DNA of 64,000 nucleotides. It comes from Burkholderiales bacterium PBB2 (GTDB taxonomy: Bacteria > Pseudomonadota > Gammaproteobacteria > Burkholderiales > Burkholderiaceae_C). Position 1 is the first letter of the stretch; every line of letters starts with the position of its first letter. The stretch covers positions 206,891 through 270,890 of the forward strand of contig NKIM01000002.1 of the NCBI GenBank assembly GCA_002255955.1, written 5' to 3'. The notes under the pieces were generated by a model, which saw nothing but the letters and a program-made list of their open reading frames with translations, did no database searches and was not told the origin of the DNA. The translations under genes were made by a program, and so were the position numbers. Shown piece after piece: positions 1 through 10,519 of this stretch.

Positions 1-888
1 CATCGGCACATTGAGGTTGGCGTTCTTGGGCGGGATCGGGGACTCGAACCACTGCTTGTAGAGCTTGGCCACCTCGCCGCCGCGGATCAGGCGGCCCATC
101 TCGGCGTCGACAAACTTCTTCAGCGCGGGGTCCTTCTTGCTCATCATCAGCGACAGCGGCTCGATGGACAGCAGCTTGCCGACCACGGCGAAATCCTCGG
201 GCTTGGGCGCGCTGGCGCGGAAGCTGTAGAGCAGGATGTCGTCCATCAGATAGGCATCAGCCTGGCGCTTGTCCACGGCGTTGAAGCATTGCAGGTCGTC
301 GTCGCATTCCATCAGGGTGACCTTCAGGCCGAGATCCTGGCTCTTGCTCTTGATCAGCGGTGCCGAGGTCGTGCCCTTGGTGGTGATGACGCGCTTGCCG
401 CCGAGGTCTTCCACCCGCTCAATATTGGAATCCTTGCGCACCAGCATGCGGGTGCCGGCGATGTAGTGCGGGATGGTGAAGGCCATGCCCAGCTTGTCGC
501 GGCGCTCGCGGTTGTTGGTGGTGTTGGCGCATTCCAGGTCCACCTGCCCCTCGGCCACGGCCGGGAAGCGCTGCTTGCTGTCAACGGCCTTGTAGCGCAG
601 GGTCAGGTCCTTGAGCTTGAGCTCCTTCTTCATCGCCTCGGCGATCTGCTTGCAGATCTCGATCGCATAACCAACCGGTTGCTTAGCGCCCGGCACGTCG
701 TAGGAGAAGGGCACGGCATCGGCGCGGTAGCCGATCACCAGTTCGCCGCTGCTGCGGATGCTGTCCAGGCTGCCCTGGCCGGCTTGGGCCGGCAGGGCGG
801 CAGCTGCGGCCATGGCGCCGAGGATCAGCGGCAAGGGCCAGGTCTTGCTCAGGGTGGGCGCAGCCGGGGGAAAGCGGTGTGTGGTCAT
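1..888 (-). CDS. gltI: Amino-acid ABC transporter substrate-binding protein, GltI-like (partial, C-terminus beyond window)
   Basis: This is a periplasmic solute-binding protein of bacterial family 3 (PBP type II fold), of the kind that delivers glutamate/aspartate to an ABC importer. Residues 1-36 form a signal peptide ending in ALPAQA. The mature part starts with the family pattern of 'GELVIGYRADAVPFSYD' and contains the sensor-like segment ECDDDLQCFNAVDKRQADAY. The frame runs off the window edge after 296 residues, at a point (SPIPPKNANLNVPM) which in GltI homologues lies about 20 residues from the end. ATG at 888 starts directly before the signal peptide. The permease and ATPase genes would be expected upstream of position 1 in the same direction. 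GltI-type specificity is inferred from overall pattern; a different polar amino acid is possible. Confidence 0.88.
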   Translation of the reverse strand, partial: MTTHRFPPAAPTLSKTWPLPLILGAMAAAAALPAQAGQGSLDSIRSSGELVIGYRADAVPFSYDVPGAKQPVGYAIEICKQIAEAMKKELKLKDLTLRYKAVDSKQRFPAVAEGQVDLECANTTNNRERRDKLGMAFTIPHYIAGTRMLVRKDSNIERVEDLGGKRVITTKGTTSAPLIKSKSQDLGLKVTLMECDDDLQCFNAVDKRQADAYLMDDILLYSFRASAPKPEDFAVVGKLLSIEPLSLMMSKKDPALKKFVDAEMGRLIRGGEVAKLYKQWFESPIPPKNANLNVPM

Positions 889-1044
889 TGCGATCGTCGG
901 GTCGGGTGGGGCCCGGAGGCTGCCGGCATGCCGGCACAAAACGTGGTTCGGCGGACCGACACCACGCGGCTGAGCCGACCATAGCAGAGGCGAACCCGCC
1001 CGCGGTGTCAGAGTCTGTGAACTACAACCATTGCCCGCAAGGAC

Positions 1045-1233
1045 TCAGCCACCGTGTGGTGTCGCCGCGTCGAAGCCCATCAGGACCGCGGCCAGCTCCA
1101 GCGAGCGCCACAGATGCGGCGGCATCTCCATGATGCGCTCCGGCGTCTTGGCCTGGGTGGTCCAGCTGAGGATCTCGAAATGCTGCTCGGGGCTGAGCAG
1201 CTTGAGTGCCAGCATCTCGTTCAGGGTTTGCAT
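1045..1233 (-). CDS. Conserved 62-aa protein of Burkholderiales
   Basis: A short frame reading MQTLNEMLALKLLSPEQHFE and ending in VLMGFDAATPHGG. I recognise the pattern from small Burkholderiales proteins that databases label 'tryptophan synthase subunit beta like', a name without functional support. It has a helical, amphipathic composition, no signal peptide and no membrane segment. It starts with ATG at 1233 and stops with TGA at 1045. It stands alone between the binding-protein gene and the hairpin array behind prfC. Function is unknown; the protein is called real because the sequence pattern is conserved in the group (from memory) and its codon use looks coding. Confidence 0.6.
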   Translation of the reverse strand: MQTLNEMLALKLLSPEQHFEILSWTTQAKTPERIMEMPPHLWRSLELAAVLMGFDAATPHGG

Positions 1234-1306
1234 CGCCGCCGCTCCTCGGGCCCACAGGCCTGTGCCATGTTTCGGCTCAGGCTAGCACAGCAGGGTGGGT
1301 GTTTTG

Positions 1307-1589
1307 GCGACGCCAAGGCCGCAGGGCCTTGGTTTTGTCCCAACTCAGCCCGGCCTTTGCACGCAGGACGTGCACGGTGTTCACCGGGCGTCGCTTGATG
1401 CGCAGGCATCAAGCTCGGTCCCAGTTCACCCCGGCCTTTGCACGCAGGACGTGCAAATGCGTTCGTCAGGCGTTGTTGGATGCGCATGCATCCAACTCGG
1501 TCCCGCTTCTCCCCGGCCAGCCCGCGCGGGACGCGGTCTGGCGTAAGTTGAGCGACGCCAAGGCCGCAGGGCCTTGGCTTTGTCCCAAC

Positions 1590-1590
<1 letters not shown>
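1307..1590. repeat. Array of hairpins with different stems and a common loop
   Basis: The stretch between prfC and the 62-aa gene is mostly inverted repeats. Two 39-bp copies (1307-1345 and 1552-1590) differ at one base, and two identical 26-bp copies lie at 1349-1374 and 1430-1455. Two 22-nt perfect or near-perfect hairpins lie at 1393-1414 and 1475-1496. Read on the minus strand, most hairpins carry the loop CCTGCG (one carries CATGCG), while their 7-8 bp stems are unrelated in sequence, and several are preceded by GGGAC. The second 39-bp copy ends exactly in the prfC stop codon. The arrangement resembles REP/BIME-type extragenic palindromes; I cannot name the family. Confidence 0.75.
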
Positions 1591-3242
<1,652 letters not shown>

Positions 3243-3444
3243 GGCGGCGGCGCGCAGCCGCAAAGGCTGCACGGGTCAGGGGGAAAGGGGCGGATTATCG
3301 CAGCGCAAGCCCCGGTCGGCCGCAGCTGCAGCTCAGACCGCCCGGGCTGCGGCCTGTCCGGCCGGGGCTGGACGGGCTGTACTGGCCTGGCTACCCTGCC
3401 GGCACTTCTTTGTTGCCCCCGCCGCTTTGCCGTGGCAAGCCATC

Positions 3445-5349
3445 ATGTCGACACTTCGCCCGCGCCGTTCTTCCCGTGCTGCCTCCGCAAGTTGGTCCAC
3501 CACGCGGGCGCAGCCATGGCGCGCCTCCCTCCTGGCCCTGGCCTGTGCCGCGCTGGCAGCGCCCCTGACGGCGGCAGCCGCCAAACCGGCCGCCTCACCC
3601 TTTGCTGAGGCCAGCGATGCAGCCCAGGAGGCCCGCATCGCCCGGGTGCTGGCCGGCCTGCGGCCACCGGTCAGCTTTGTCGGCGACCCGACCTGGACGT
3701 TGGAAGCGCGCATGAAGCATTACGGCGTGCCTGGCCTCAGCATCACCGTGATCGACCGGCATGGCCTGGCCTGGACCCGCGTCTTCGGCCTGGCCGACCG
3801 CGAGGCCGGCCTGCCGGTGCGGCCCGACACCTTGTTCCAGGCCGCCTCCATCAGCAAGCCGGTGGCCGCCTTCGGCGCCCTGACCCTGGTTCGCGACGGC
3901 AAGCTGGCGCTGCAGGAGCCGGTCAATGCCCGGCTCAAGGCCTGGCGCATCCCCGACAACGAATGGACCGCCCAGCAGCCGGTGACGCTGGACCATCTGC
4001 TCAGCCACACCGGCGGCCTCACGGTCCATGGTTTCATGGGTTATGCCCCCGGGGTTGCGGTGCCCGATGTGCCCACCTTGCTGGAGGGCAAGCCGCCGGC
4101 CAACTCGGCCGCCGTGCGCGTCGACCAGCGGCCGGGTCAGGCCTTTCGCTATTCGGGCGGGGGCTACACCGTGGCCCAGCTGCTGATGAGCGAAGCCGAG
4201 GGGCGGCCCTTCGCCGAGCTGATGCAGCGCCGCGTGCTGGGGCCGCTGGGCATGCGCGAGCGCCGCTTTGCCCAGCCTTTGCCTGCGCCCTTGCTGGCGC
4301 GCGCGGCCGCCGGCGTGCTGCCCGATGGGCGTGCCGTGACCGGTCAGCGCAACACCTACCCCGAGCTGGCCGCCGCCGGCCTGTGGACCACTTCGCAGGA
4401 TCTGGCCCGCTTTGCGCTGGGCGTGCAAGCCGCCTGGCGCGGCGACAAGAAGGCGCTGCTGCCTGTGCCCCTGGTCAAGGACATGCTCAGCGCGCGCGCC
4501 GGCAGTGGCTACGGGCTGGGCTTCGGCCTGCCGCAGGAGCAGAGCGAGGTCTATTTCGCCCATGGCGGCTGGAACGAGGGCTTCTGCGCCAGCTTGATGG
4601 CCCACCCGAGCGCCGGCGTGGGCATGGCCATCATGATCAATGCCAACCAGCCGGCCCTGATGGACGAGCTGCGCCGCGCCGTTGCCTTTGAATACCGCTG
4701 GCCGGGCTTCCAGGCTCAGCAGCCCCTGCCGGTCAGCGCTGAGGCGCTGGAGTTGGCGCCGGGTCGCTATCGGCTCAATGGGGAGCAGTTCGTGCAGGTC
4801 ACACGCGAGGGCGACAAGCTCTTCCTGGCTCACGGCGGCGAGCCTGCCAGCGAACTGGTGCCCGTGGCCGGTGGGCGTTATCTGCAGCGCGAACAGGAAC
4901 AGGCGCGTAGCTTTGAAGCCGATGCACAGGGCCGTTGGCAGCTGCGCCTGGAGCAGCGCAACAGCAACAAGCCTTTGCTCTTGCCGCGCCTGGCAGAGGG
5001 CAGCCGTGCGCCGCGTGAGCTGCTGCTGGCTGGCGATCAGACCGCGGCCGTGGCGGCCTACAAGGCCTTGCGTGAAGCGGGCGACGAAGCCGGCAGCGAG
5101 GTCTATCTCAACGATCAGGCCTATCGCGAACTGGGCCGCGGCCGCAAGCTGGTGGCACTGGCGCTGATGCGACTCAACACCGAGCTGGCCCCCGATTCGG
5201 CCAATGCCTGGGACAGCCTGGGCGAGGTCTTGCTGAGCCAGGGCGATACGGCCGCAGCTCGGGCAGCCTATCGCCGCGCGCTGGCCTTGAATCCCAATTC
5301 GACCTCAGCCAAGGCTGCCTTGGCGCGCTTGCCGGCCGAGGGGTCTTGA
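3445..5349 (+). CDS. Serine beta-lactamase-like hydrolase with C-terminal TPR segment
   Basis: A secreted or periplasmic member of the class C beta-lactamase / D-Ala carboxypeptidase-like serine hydrolases. Residues 1-45 look like a long signal peptide (LLALACAALAAPLTAAAA). The catalytic S-x-x-K is S135-I-S-K138, a YSGG motif follows about 100 residues later, and HGGWNEGF replaces the third KTG-type box. A domain of about 100 residues then links to a C-terminal TPR-like segment (SANAWDSLGEVLLSQGDTAA). Start ATG at 3445 gives 634 aa; the open frame extends far upstream but only as antisense to prfC. Substrate is unknown: family members act on peptides, esters or beta-lactams. The TPR tail is typical of several Gram-negative 'serine hydrolase' proteins. 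Confidence 0.88.
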   Translation: MSTLRPRRSSRAASASWSTTRAQPWRASLLALACAALAAPLTAAAAKPAASPFAEASDAAQEARIARVLAGLRPPVSFVGDPTWTLEARMKHYGVPGLSITVIDRHGLAWTRVFGLADREAGLPVRPDTLFQAASISKPVAAFGALTLVRDGKLALQEPVNARLKAWRIPDNEWTAQQPVTLDHLLSHTGGLTVHGFMGYAPGVAVPDVPTLLEGKPPANSAAVRVDQRPGQAFRYSGGGYTVAQLLMSEAEGRPFAELMQRRVLGPLGMRERRFAQPLPAPLLARAAAGVLPDGRAVTGQRNTYPELAAAGLWTTSQDLARFALGVQAAWRGDKKALLPVPLVKDMLSARAGSGYGLGFGLPQEQSEVYFAHGGWNEGFCASLMAHPSAGVGMAIMINANQPALMDELRRAVAFEYRWPGFQAQQPLPVSAEALELAPGRYRLNGEQFVQVTREGDKLFLAHGGEPASELVPVAGGRYLQREQEQARSFEADAQGRWQLRLEQRNSNKPLLLPRLAEGSRAPRELLLAGDQTAAVAAYKALREAGDEAGSEVYLNDQAYRELGRGRKLVALALMRLNTELAPDSANAWDSLGEVLLSQGDTAAARAAYRRALALNPNSTSAKAALARLPAEGS

Positions 5350-5388
5350 GGGCTGGGCGAGCGCGTTAGACCGGCCCACGGCCTGGGC

Positions 5389-5817
5389 CTATTTGGTGGG
5401 CAGCACCTTGACGCTGGCGTCCACCTTGCTGCTGTCGAGGATGCCGACGCCGTTGGGCGTGCTGGCCACCCATTTCTTGAGCTCGTCTTCGCTTTCGAAC
5501 TGCTTGGGCGCTTGGGCGCGGCCGGTGAAGATCAGCTGGGTCCAGATGGCCTTGTACTGTTTTTCGTTCTTGCCGACATAGCCGATCACGAAGTCTTCGC
5601 GCAGCTTGCCTTCCTTGGGCAGGCCCAGCTGCACCGCGCCGCTGCCGGGCAGGGTGGTGGCCTGGCCGAGGAAGACCGCCTTCACTTCATCGGCGCTGGG
5701 CTTGCTGGCCAGGGCCGGGTTGACCACCACCACCGGTTCCGCCCGGCAGGGGCCGATGGCAGCCCAGGCGATCAGCAGCGCGCTGCGCAGCAGGCGTGTG
5801 TTGGATTGCGTGCGCAT
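5389..5817 (-). CDS. Short phosphate-binding-protein-like periplasmic protein
   Basis: A 142-aa exported protein with a signal peptide ending near PCRA and a mature part beginning EPVVVVNPALASKPSADEVK. The pattern (AVFLGQATTLPGSG, followed by WVASTPNGVGILD) is that of the short PstS-like domain often annotated 'phosphate ABC transporter substrate-binding protein'. At about half the size of PstS it is unlikely to bind phosphate in the same way. A strong GAGGAG ribosome-binding site precedes ATG 5817. It lies 11 bp behind the porin-like gene at 5829-6956, so the two very probably form one mRNA. Confidence 0.8.
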   Translation of the reverse strand: MRTQSNTRLLRSALLIAWAAIGPCRAEPVVVVNPALASKPSADEVKAVFLGQATTLPGSGAVQLGLPKEGKLREDFVIGYVGKNEKQYKAIWTQLIFTGRAQAPKQFESEDELKKWVASTPNGVGILDSSKVDASVKVLPTK

Positions 5818-5828
5818 GGCCGTTCTCC

Positions 5829-6956
5829 TCAGAACACATGGTCGAGCGAGATGGCAATCGCCTTGGCATTGCCCATGAAGTTGAAGGCTGATTTGTCCTT
5901 GAACACGTCGTACTGCAGCTTCAGCGCGGTGTCGGGCCGGAAGTCCCAGCGCAGCGTGGCGATCCAGGTGTTGTGCTTCTCGTTGGCCGTGGGGTCGTCC
6001 TTGAAATCCTCGCTGAAGCGCGAGTAGGTCAGCATGGGCAGCCAGTCGCCGAAGCGGTAGCCGCCACCGAGGAAGAAGACGTTGTAGATGTCCTTGGGCG
6101 CATCGGGCCGCACAAAACGGTTGATCTCGCTGCGCAGCACGAAGTTGCCGTAGTCCACATTGCCGGTGATGCCGTAGAAGTTCTGCTTCACCCCGTCCTT
6201 GTTGACGCTGCGTGCGGCGCCGGTGCCGAGGAAGCGGTCCACCTTGCTGGTCATGGCCACCAAGCGCAGCGAGCCCCAGTCATTGCTGAGCTCGACGAAG
6301 CCGCCGAAGATGCCCTTCCATTTCTCCTCGACCTTGTCGCCGTAGTAGATCTGGCCCAGCATGCGGTTGTCCTTGTCGGACTCGCTGCCTGCCCAGATAT
6401 TGGCCGACACGGAGATGCTGCCGATGCTGCGGCGGTACTGCAGATTGGCGCCGTTGTAGGCCACGATCTGCCAGCCGTAGAGATCGCCCGGCGGGCGGAT
6501 CCATGGGTAGGCGTAGCCGACATGGAAGAAGTCCGAGTAGCCGAACAGGGGCAGGCGCTTGCGGCCGGCCTGCAGGGTCAGGCTTTCGCTGAGATTCCAG
6601 CTGGCATAGGCCCAGTCCATCGTCGGCTTCATGTCATTGGCGGCATGGCCGGTCAGCTGGCCGGTGAAGCTGATGGTGTCGTTGGGGCGGTAGATCAGCT
6701 GCACGCCGGCACGGGTGTCAGGCTTGAGCGAGAAGGAGTCGCGGTAGACGCCCACATCGGGGTAGTTGGCGATGTAGCAGGGGCACTTGAAGCCAAAGTA
6801 GTCCTGCTTGACCCCCGACACCGTCTTGCCCACCCCCAGGGTGGCGAAGCCCGAGACGCTCCAGTCATCGGCCCGGGCAGCCGCGCTGGCGCCCGCCAAC
6901 GACATCCCGACCAGAACCCAAGCGAGGGCCGGCAAGCCCTGTGATGCACGACGCAT
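5829..6956 (-). CDS. Porin-like outer-membrane beta-barrel protein
   Basis: A 375-aa protein with a signal peptide (cleavage near AAARA-DDW) and alternating amphipathic strands throughout, closing with the C-terminal Phe expected for Bam-dependent barrels (LDHVF). Mature features include GFATLGVGKTVSGVKQDYFG and an unusual CPC pair close to the N-terminus (FKCPCYI). It is preceded by AGGAG seven bases before ATG 6956. It is the first gene of a pair with the short phosphate-binding-like protein. The same two-gene arrangement suggests a barrel and a small periplasmic partner acting together, possibly with a sensor elsewhere. The substrate cannot be read from the sequence. Confidence 0.8.
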   Translation of the reverse strand: MRRASQGLPALAWVLVGMSLAGASAAARADDWSVSGFATLGVGKTVSGVKQDYFGFKCPCYIANYPDVGVYRDSFSLKPDTRAGVQLIYRPNDTISFTGQLTGHAANDMKPTMDWAYASWNLSESLTLQAGRKRLPLFGYSDFFHVGYAYPWIRPPGDLYGWQIVAYNGANLQYRRSIGSISVSANIWAGSESDKDNRMLGQIYYGDKVEEKWKGIFGGFVELSNDWGSLRLVAMTSKVDRFLGTGAARSVNKDGVKQNFYGITGNVDYGNFVLRSEINRFVRPDAPKDIYNVFFLGGGYRFGDWLPMLTYSRFSEDFKDDPTANEKHNTWIATLRWDFRPDTALKLQYDVFKDKSAFNFMGNAKAIAISLDHVF

Positions 6957-7098
6957 GGCGAACTCCTGATACAGCCAAGGGGTCAGGTCATGATGCCATC
7001 GCTGAACTTTGTGCGATAGCCGCCCGGCGTGCCATCGGCGCCACAGGCGCGGGCCTTGAGGCCGCTGCCTCGTGCGAAAGAACCGGGTGGCTGCAGCC

Positions 7099-7926
7099 TC
7101 AGCGCCCGCTGCTCATGCCGTAGCGCTGCGCCAGCCGGGGCAGGGTGCCGCGCTGGATCAGGCGGCCCAGGGCTTCGTTGATGGCGGCGAGGCGCCAGGG
7201 CGAGCTGGGGGAGACCAGGCATTGGGTGTCGGTGATCGAGAAGCTGCGGCTGCTGATGTGGAAGCGCTCGCGTTCCTCAGGGAAGCGTTTGAAGTAGCCG
7301 GAGATTTCCACTTCGGAAGTGATCAGGGCATCGGCCATGCCCAGGCGCAGGCGGCGGAACAGCAGCTCGACCTGGCGCTCGTCCAGGCGGGTGACCTGGC
7401 CGCTTTCAAACGCGGCTTGCAGCTGCGGGAACCGGTAGCCGAGCAGCACGGCGATGCGTTTGCCTTGCAGGTCGGCCAGGCTGTCGAAGGGCAGGGGTTG
7501 GGCCGCCAGGGACACCACGCGCTCCACCTGGGGCACCACGGGCAGTGTCCAGTGCTCGCGAGAAACCGGGATCCAGAGCGGGCTGTAGTAGCAGGCGATG
7601 TCGGCCTCGCCGCCCATCACCGTGCCTTCCATGCGCCGGCGGGCGACCAGCAGGTGCTGGGCTTCGGTGCCCAGCTCGGCGGCGATCAGGTCGCCGAGTT
7701 CCTTGAGAAAGCCGCCGCTCAAGCGGTTCGGTGGCGTGATGCTGAGCAAGGGGTAGGCCATGGCCTCGGTGTGGGCCACCCGCAGCAGGGGCTTGCCGGG
7801 GGCGGCGGAGGCTGTGGCTGCGGGCGTGCTGGCGGCCTGCGCCCCCAGCACGAAGCATGAGGTGGCCACCATCACGACCCACCGGCCCAGAGGGCCGAGG
7901 TGGTGGAGCGCCCCGCCGCCTCTCAC
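7099..7926 (-). CDS. Orphan periplasmic binding protein (family 3-like), coupled to DJ-1-like gene
   Basis: A solute-binding protein of the PBP type II fold, with LLRVAHTEAMAYPLLS at the mature N-terminus, the hinge segment GKRIAVLLGYRFPQLQ, and C-terminal GTLPRLAQRYGM. I place the start at GTG 7926, because it overlaps the TGA of the upstream gene as GTGA and gives a normal signal peptide (an Arg near the N-terminus and then WVVMVATSCFVLGAQA). The ATG at 7872 would leave a signal sequence lacking a positive end. The product is 275 aa. No permease or ATPase is nearby, so it is either a sensor/accessory protein or serves a transporter encoded elsewhere. Ligand unknown. Confidence 0.8.
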   Translation of the reverse strand: MRGGGALHHLGPLGRWVVMVATSCFVLGAQAASTPAATASAAPGKPLLRVAHTEAMAYPLLSITPPNRLSGGFLKELGDLIAAELGTEAQHLLVARRRMEGTVMGGEADIACYYSPLWIPVSREHWTLPVVPQVERVVSLAAQPLPFDSLADLQGKRIAVLLGYRFPQLQAAFESGQVTRLDERQVELLFRRLRLGMADALITSEVEISGYFKRFPEERERFHISSRSFSITDTQCLVSPSSPWRLAAINEALGRLIQRGTLPRLAQRYGMSSGR

Positions 7927-8585
7927 AGCCCGCTCCGCAGGCTTGTGGAGCCGCGCCGCAGCTGGGCCAGGAGCAGCTCCAGTTGCGCCTCTCGGTCGCC
8001 GACCGGCAGGCTGGGCCGCAGGGCCTCGCGCACCGCGGCCTCGCCCTCGGCTTCCCGTATCAACCAGGCGGCCAGCAGGGGCGCGGCCAGGCCACCGCTG
8101 CAGGTGGCGACCGGGCCCTGGGCATGGAAGGCCTCGTGCTCCAGCACCCGCACGCCCGCCTCCAGCAGCCAGGGCCGGGTGGCGGCGTCGCAGCAGGCCG
8201 GGCTCTCGCCCAGCAGGCCCAGGCGCGCCAGCAGCAGGCTGCCGGAGCCCAGGGCGCCCAGGCGTTGCCGCAAGGGGTCCAACTGCAGCCGGTCCAGCAG
8301 GGCGGAGTTTTCGGCCACGGCGCGGTTGTACAGGCCGCCGACGAAGAGCACCGCCTCGGCCTCGTTGGCCCATTCCAGCGGGCGCTGCAGGGGCTGCTGC
8401 AGGCCGTTCATCGAGCTGAGCACGGGGCCTGGCCCGCACAACTCGGCGCTCCAGCCGCGGGGGCGCATCTGGTTCAGCAGGGCCAGGGGGATGAAGGCGT
8501 CCAGCTCCTGGAAACCGTCAAAGCAGACCAGGGCCACCCGCTTGGCGCCGGGTGCGTTCAGACCGGAGGGGGTGACTTCACGCAT
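7923..8585 (-). CDS. DJ-1/PfpI-like protein without the nucleophile cysteine
   Basis: The 220-aa sequence follows the DJ-1/PfpI (class I glutamine amidotransferase-like) pattern: VALVCFDGFQELDAFIPLAL near the N-terminus, FVGGLYNR in the middle and a C-terminal helical part. At the nucleophile elbow, where active members have Gly-x-Cys-x-Gly followed by a hydrophobic helix, this protein reads LGALGSGSLLLARLGLL, so the Cys is absent. It is therefore probably not an active protease, deglycase or chaperone of the usual type and may bind a ligand instead. It starts at ATG 8585 and its TGA overlaps the GTG of the downstream binding-protein gene, implying coupled synthesis. Confidence 0.72.
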   Translation of the reverse strand: MREVTPSGLNAPGAKRVALVCFDGFQELDAFIPLALLNQMRPRGWSAELCGPGPVLSSMNGLQQPLQRPLEWANEAEAVLFVGGLYNRAVAENSALLDRLQLDPLRQRLGALGSGSLLLARLGLLGESPACCDAATRPWLLEAGVRVLEHEAFHAQGPVATCSGGLAAPLLAAWLIREAEGEAAVREALRPSLPVGDREAQLELLLAQLRRGSTSLRSGL

Positions 8586-8692
8586 GGCCCGATTGTGAAC
8601 CCGGGGTTACATTGCGCGCCACTCCCGGCGTTTGTGCGCCGGCTTCCGGCTCCTTGTGGGCCCTTTTTTGTTGCCGTTTTGGTTTGTCACCC

Positions 8693-10513
8693 ATGTCCGC
8701 CATTCCCTTGAATCCGCCCCTGGCCGTCCCCAACGACACCCGCCGCTGGGCCTGGTTGCCGCCGGTGGGAAGCTGGGGCTATTACGCCCTGCTGTCCGCC
8801 ATTGGCATGTTGCTGCTGGGCCCCCTGGGTGGCATCGCCGCGGCCTTCATGAATTTCTCCATCGGCTTCTATGTCGGCGGGCAGGTGCTGGCCGGCATCC
8901 TGGGTTCGGTGGTCACCTACGGCTACGGCGCCGAGGGCAAGCATGGCGCCAACTACATCCAGACCACGGCCGCCTCGGTCGCCGGCATGATGGCCATGAG
9001 CACCCTGATTCAGGCCATGGCCTGGATGGGCATGCCCGAGGTGCCGGCCTGGCAGCTGGTCACCTACATGCTGTGCATCGGCATGATGGCCGCAGGCATC
9101 GGCATGCTTTACACGCCCATCTTGGTCGAGCGCATGCAGCTGACCTTCCCCTCGGGCCTGGCGGTCGCCAACATCCTGCGCGCGCTGACCGACCCGGTGC
9201 TGCTCAAGCAATCGGTGTCGCGCCTGTTCGGTGGCATGGGGGCCGGCCTGGTGGGCGGCATCGGCGCGGCCAAGATTGCGGTGTTGGGTGCGATCGAGCT
9301 GTCCACCTCCACCTTCGGCGCCGGCCTGATCGTTGGTGCGCGGGTCGGCATTCCGGCCATCGTCGGCGGGGCCGTGTTCGCCCTGTTGGCGCCGTACTTC
9401 GTCAGCATCGGCTGGCTGAAGGAGGGTGAGCCCTTTCGCAAGATCGCTTTCCTGATCGCCCTGGGCATGATTTTGGGCGCGGCCGTCGTCGACCTGAGCC
9501 TGATCTTCTGGCGTGTCGCCCGTCGCCTGACCCAGCCGGGTGAGCGCGTCGTGGTGCCCGAGGAGCAGCGCACCGGCCCGCGTGCCAGCCTGCCGCGCCT
9601 GCTCGGCTGGGTGGGCGTCTGGACCGTGGCCACCATCGTCTGCGGCGTGCAGTTCTTCAACGAGCCCCTGGGCTACATGATCCTGGCCGTGGCCCTGGTC
9701 TACCTGTTCGTCATCGTCAACGGCATCTCTTTGGGCCTGACCGATTCCAACCCGATCTCCAGCGCCTTTGTCGTCACCGTGCTGATCCTGGCCAGCATCG
9801 GCCTCAAGGACCCGATGCTGGGCCTGATGGCGGCCATGGTGGTGTTCGTCTCGTCCAGCGTGGCCGGCGATATGCAGCAGGACCGCTCGACCGGCTGGCG
9901 CCTGGGCTCCAACCGGACCCTGCAGTTCCGCTTCCAGGTGGCCGGCCTGCTGCTGGGCTCGGTGCTGGCTGTGGCTGTGGCCAAGTTCTTCATGACCGCC
10001 TACCCAGTGCTGCAGCTGGACCAGACCGTGATGAGCGCCGACCAGGCGCCCGCGCAATGGACCTCGGCCATGACCTACAAATTCGTCGGTGCCCTGCGCA
10101 GCCTGACCGAGCCCAAGCCCTACCAGACGCAAGCCATCCTGATCGGCGTGCTGATCGGCTTCGTGACCGAGCTGCTGCGCAAGATCATCAAGGCCAACAA
10201 GGGCTACCAGCGCTTCGCCGCCGGCAGCAAGGCCGGCTTCGCCACCGACTTCATGCTTGATGCCGTGCTGCTGCCCAGCCCCTACGCCTCGTCCTTCGGC
10301 GGCTTCGTCAATCTGCACACCTCGGCCTGGTTTGCGGCCGGCGGCGTGATCTCCAGCGCCATCAACACCTTCGGTCCCAAGCCCAAGGCCGGTGAGGAGC
10401 AACTGCCCGAAGACATGAGCAGCACCTCCTTGGTGGGCGGCGGCCTGATCGCCGGTGACGCCTTGGCCGCGCTGGGCCTGGGCCTGGCGGGCATGGCCGC
10501 GGTGCTGGGTTGA
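8693..10513 (+). CDS. OPT-family transporter
   Basis: A 606-aa polytopic inner-membrane protein with about 14 or more hydrophobic segments. It begins MSAIPLNPPLAVPNDTRRWA and its first membrane part is GSWGYYALLSAIGMLLLGPL. Features of the oligopeptide transporter superfamily include the alanine/glycine-rich helices around FPSGLAVANILRALTD and the DRSTGWRLGSNR loop. Bacterial OPT proteins import peptides or metal-chelate complexes by proton coupling; which applies here cannot be told. ATG 8693 is chosen because it directly precedes the family-like N-terminus. The stop lies 6 bp before a TPR protein, which suggests a two-gene operon. Confidence 0.85.
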   Translation: MSAIPLNPPLAVPNDTRRWAWLPPVGSWGYYALLSAIGMLLLGPLGGIAAAFMNFSIGFYVGGQVLAGILGSVVTYGYGAEGKHGANYIQTTAASVAGMMAMSTLIQAMAWMGMPEVPAWQLVTYMLCIGMMAAGIGMLYTPILVERMQLTFPSGLAVANILRALTDPVLLKQSVSRLFGGMGAGLVGGIGAAKIAVLGAIELSTSTFGAGLIVGARVGIPAIVGGAVFALLAPYFVSIGWLKEGEPFRKIAFLIALGMILGAAVVDLSLIFWRVARRLTQPGERVVVPEEQRTGPRASLPRLLGWVGVWTVATIVCGVQFFNEPLGYMILAVALVYLFVIVNGISLGLTDSNPISSAFVVTVLILASIGLKDPMLGLMAAMVVFVSSSVAGDMQQDRSTGWRLGSNRTLQFRFQVAGLLLGSVLAVAVAKFFMTAYPVLQLDQTVMSADQAPAQWTSAMTYKFVGALRSLTEPKPYQTQAILIGVLIGFVTELLRKIIKANKGYQRFAAGSKAGFATDFMLDAVLLPSPYASSFGGFVNLHTSAWFAAGGVISSAINTFGPKPKAGEEQLPEDMSSTSLVGGGLIAGDALAALGLGLAGMAAVLG

Positions 10514-10519
10514 ACGGCC

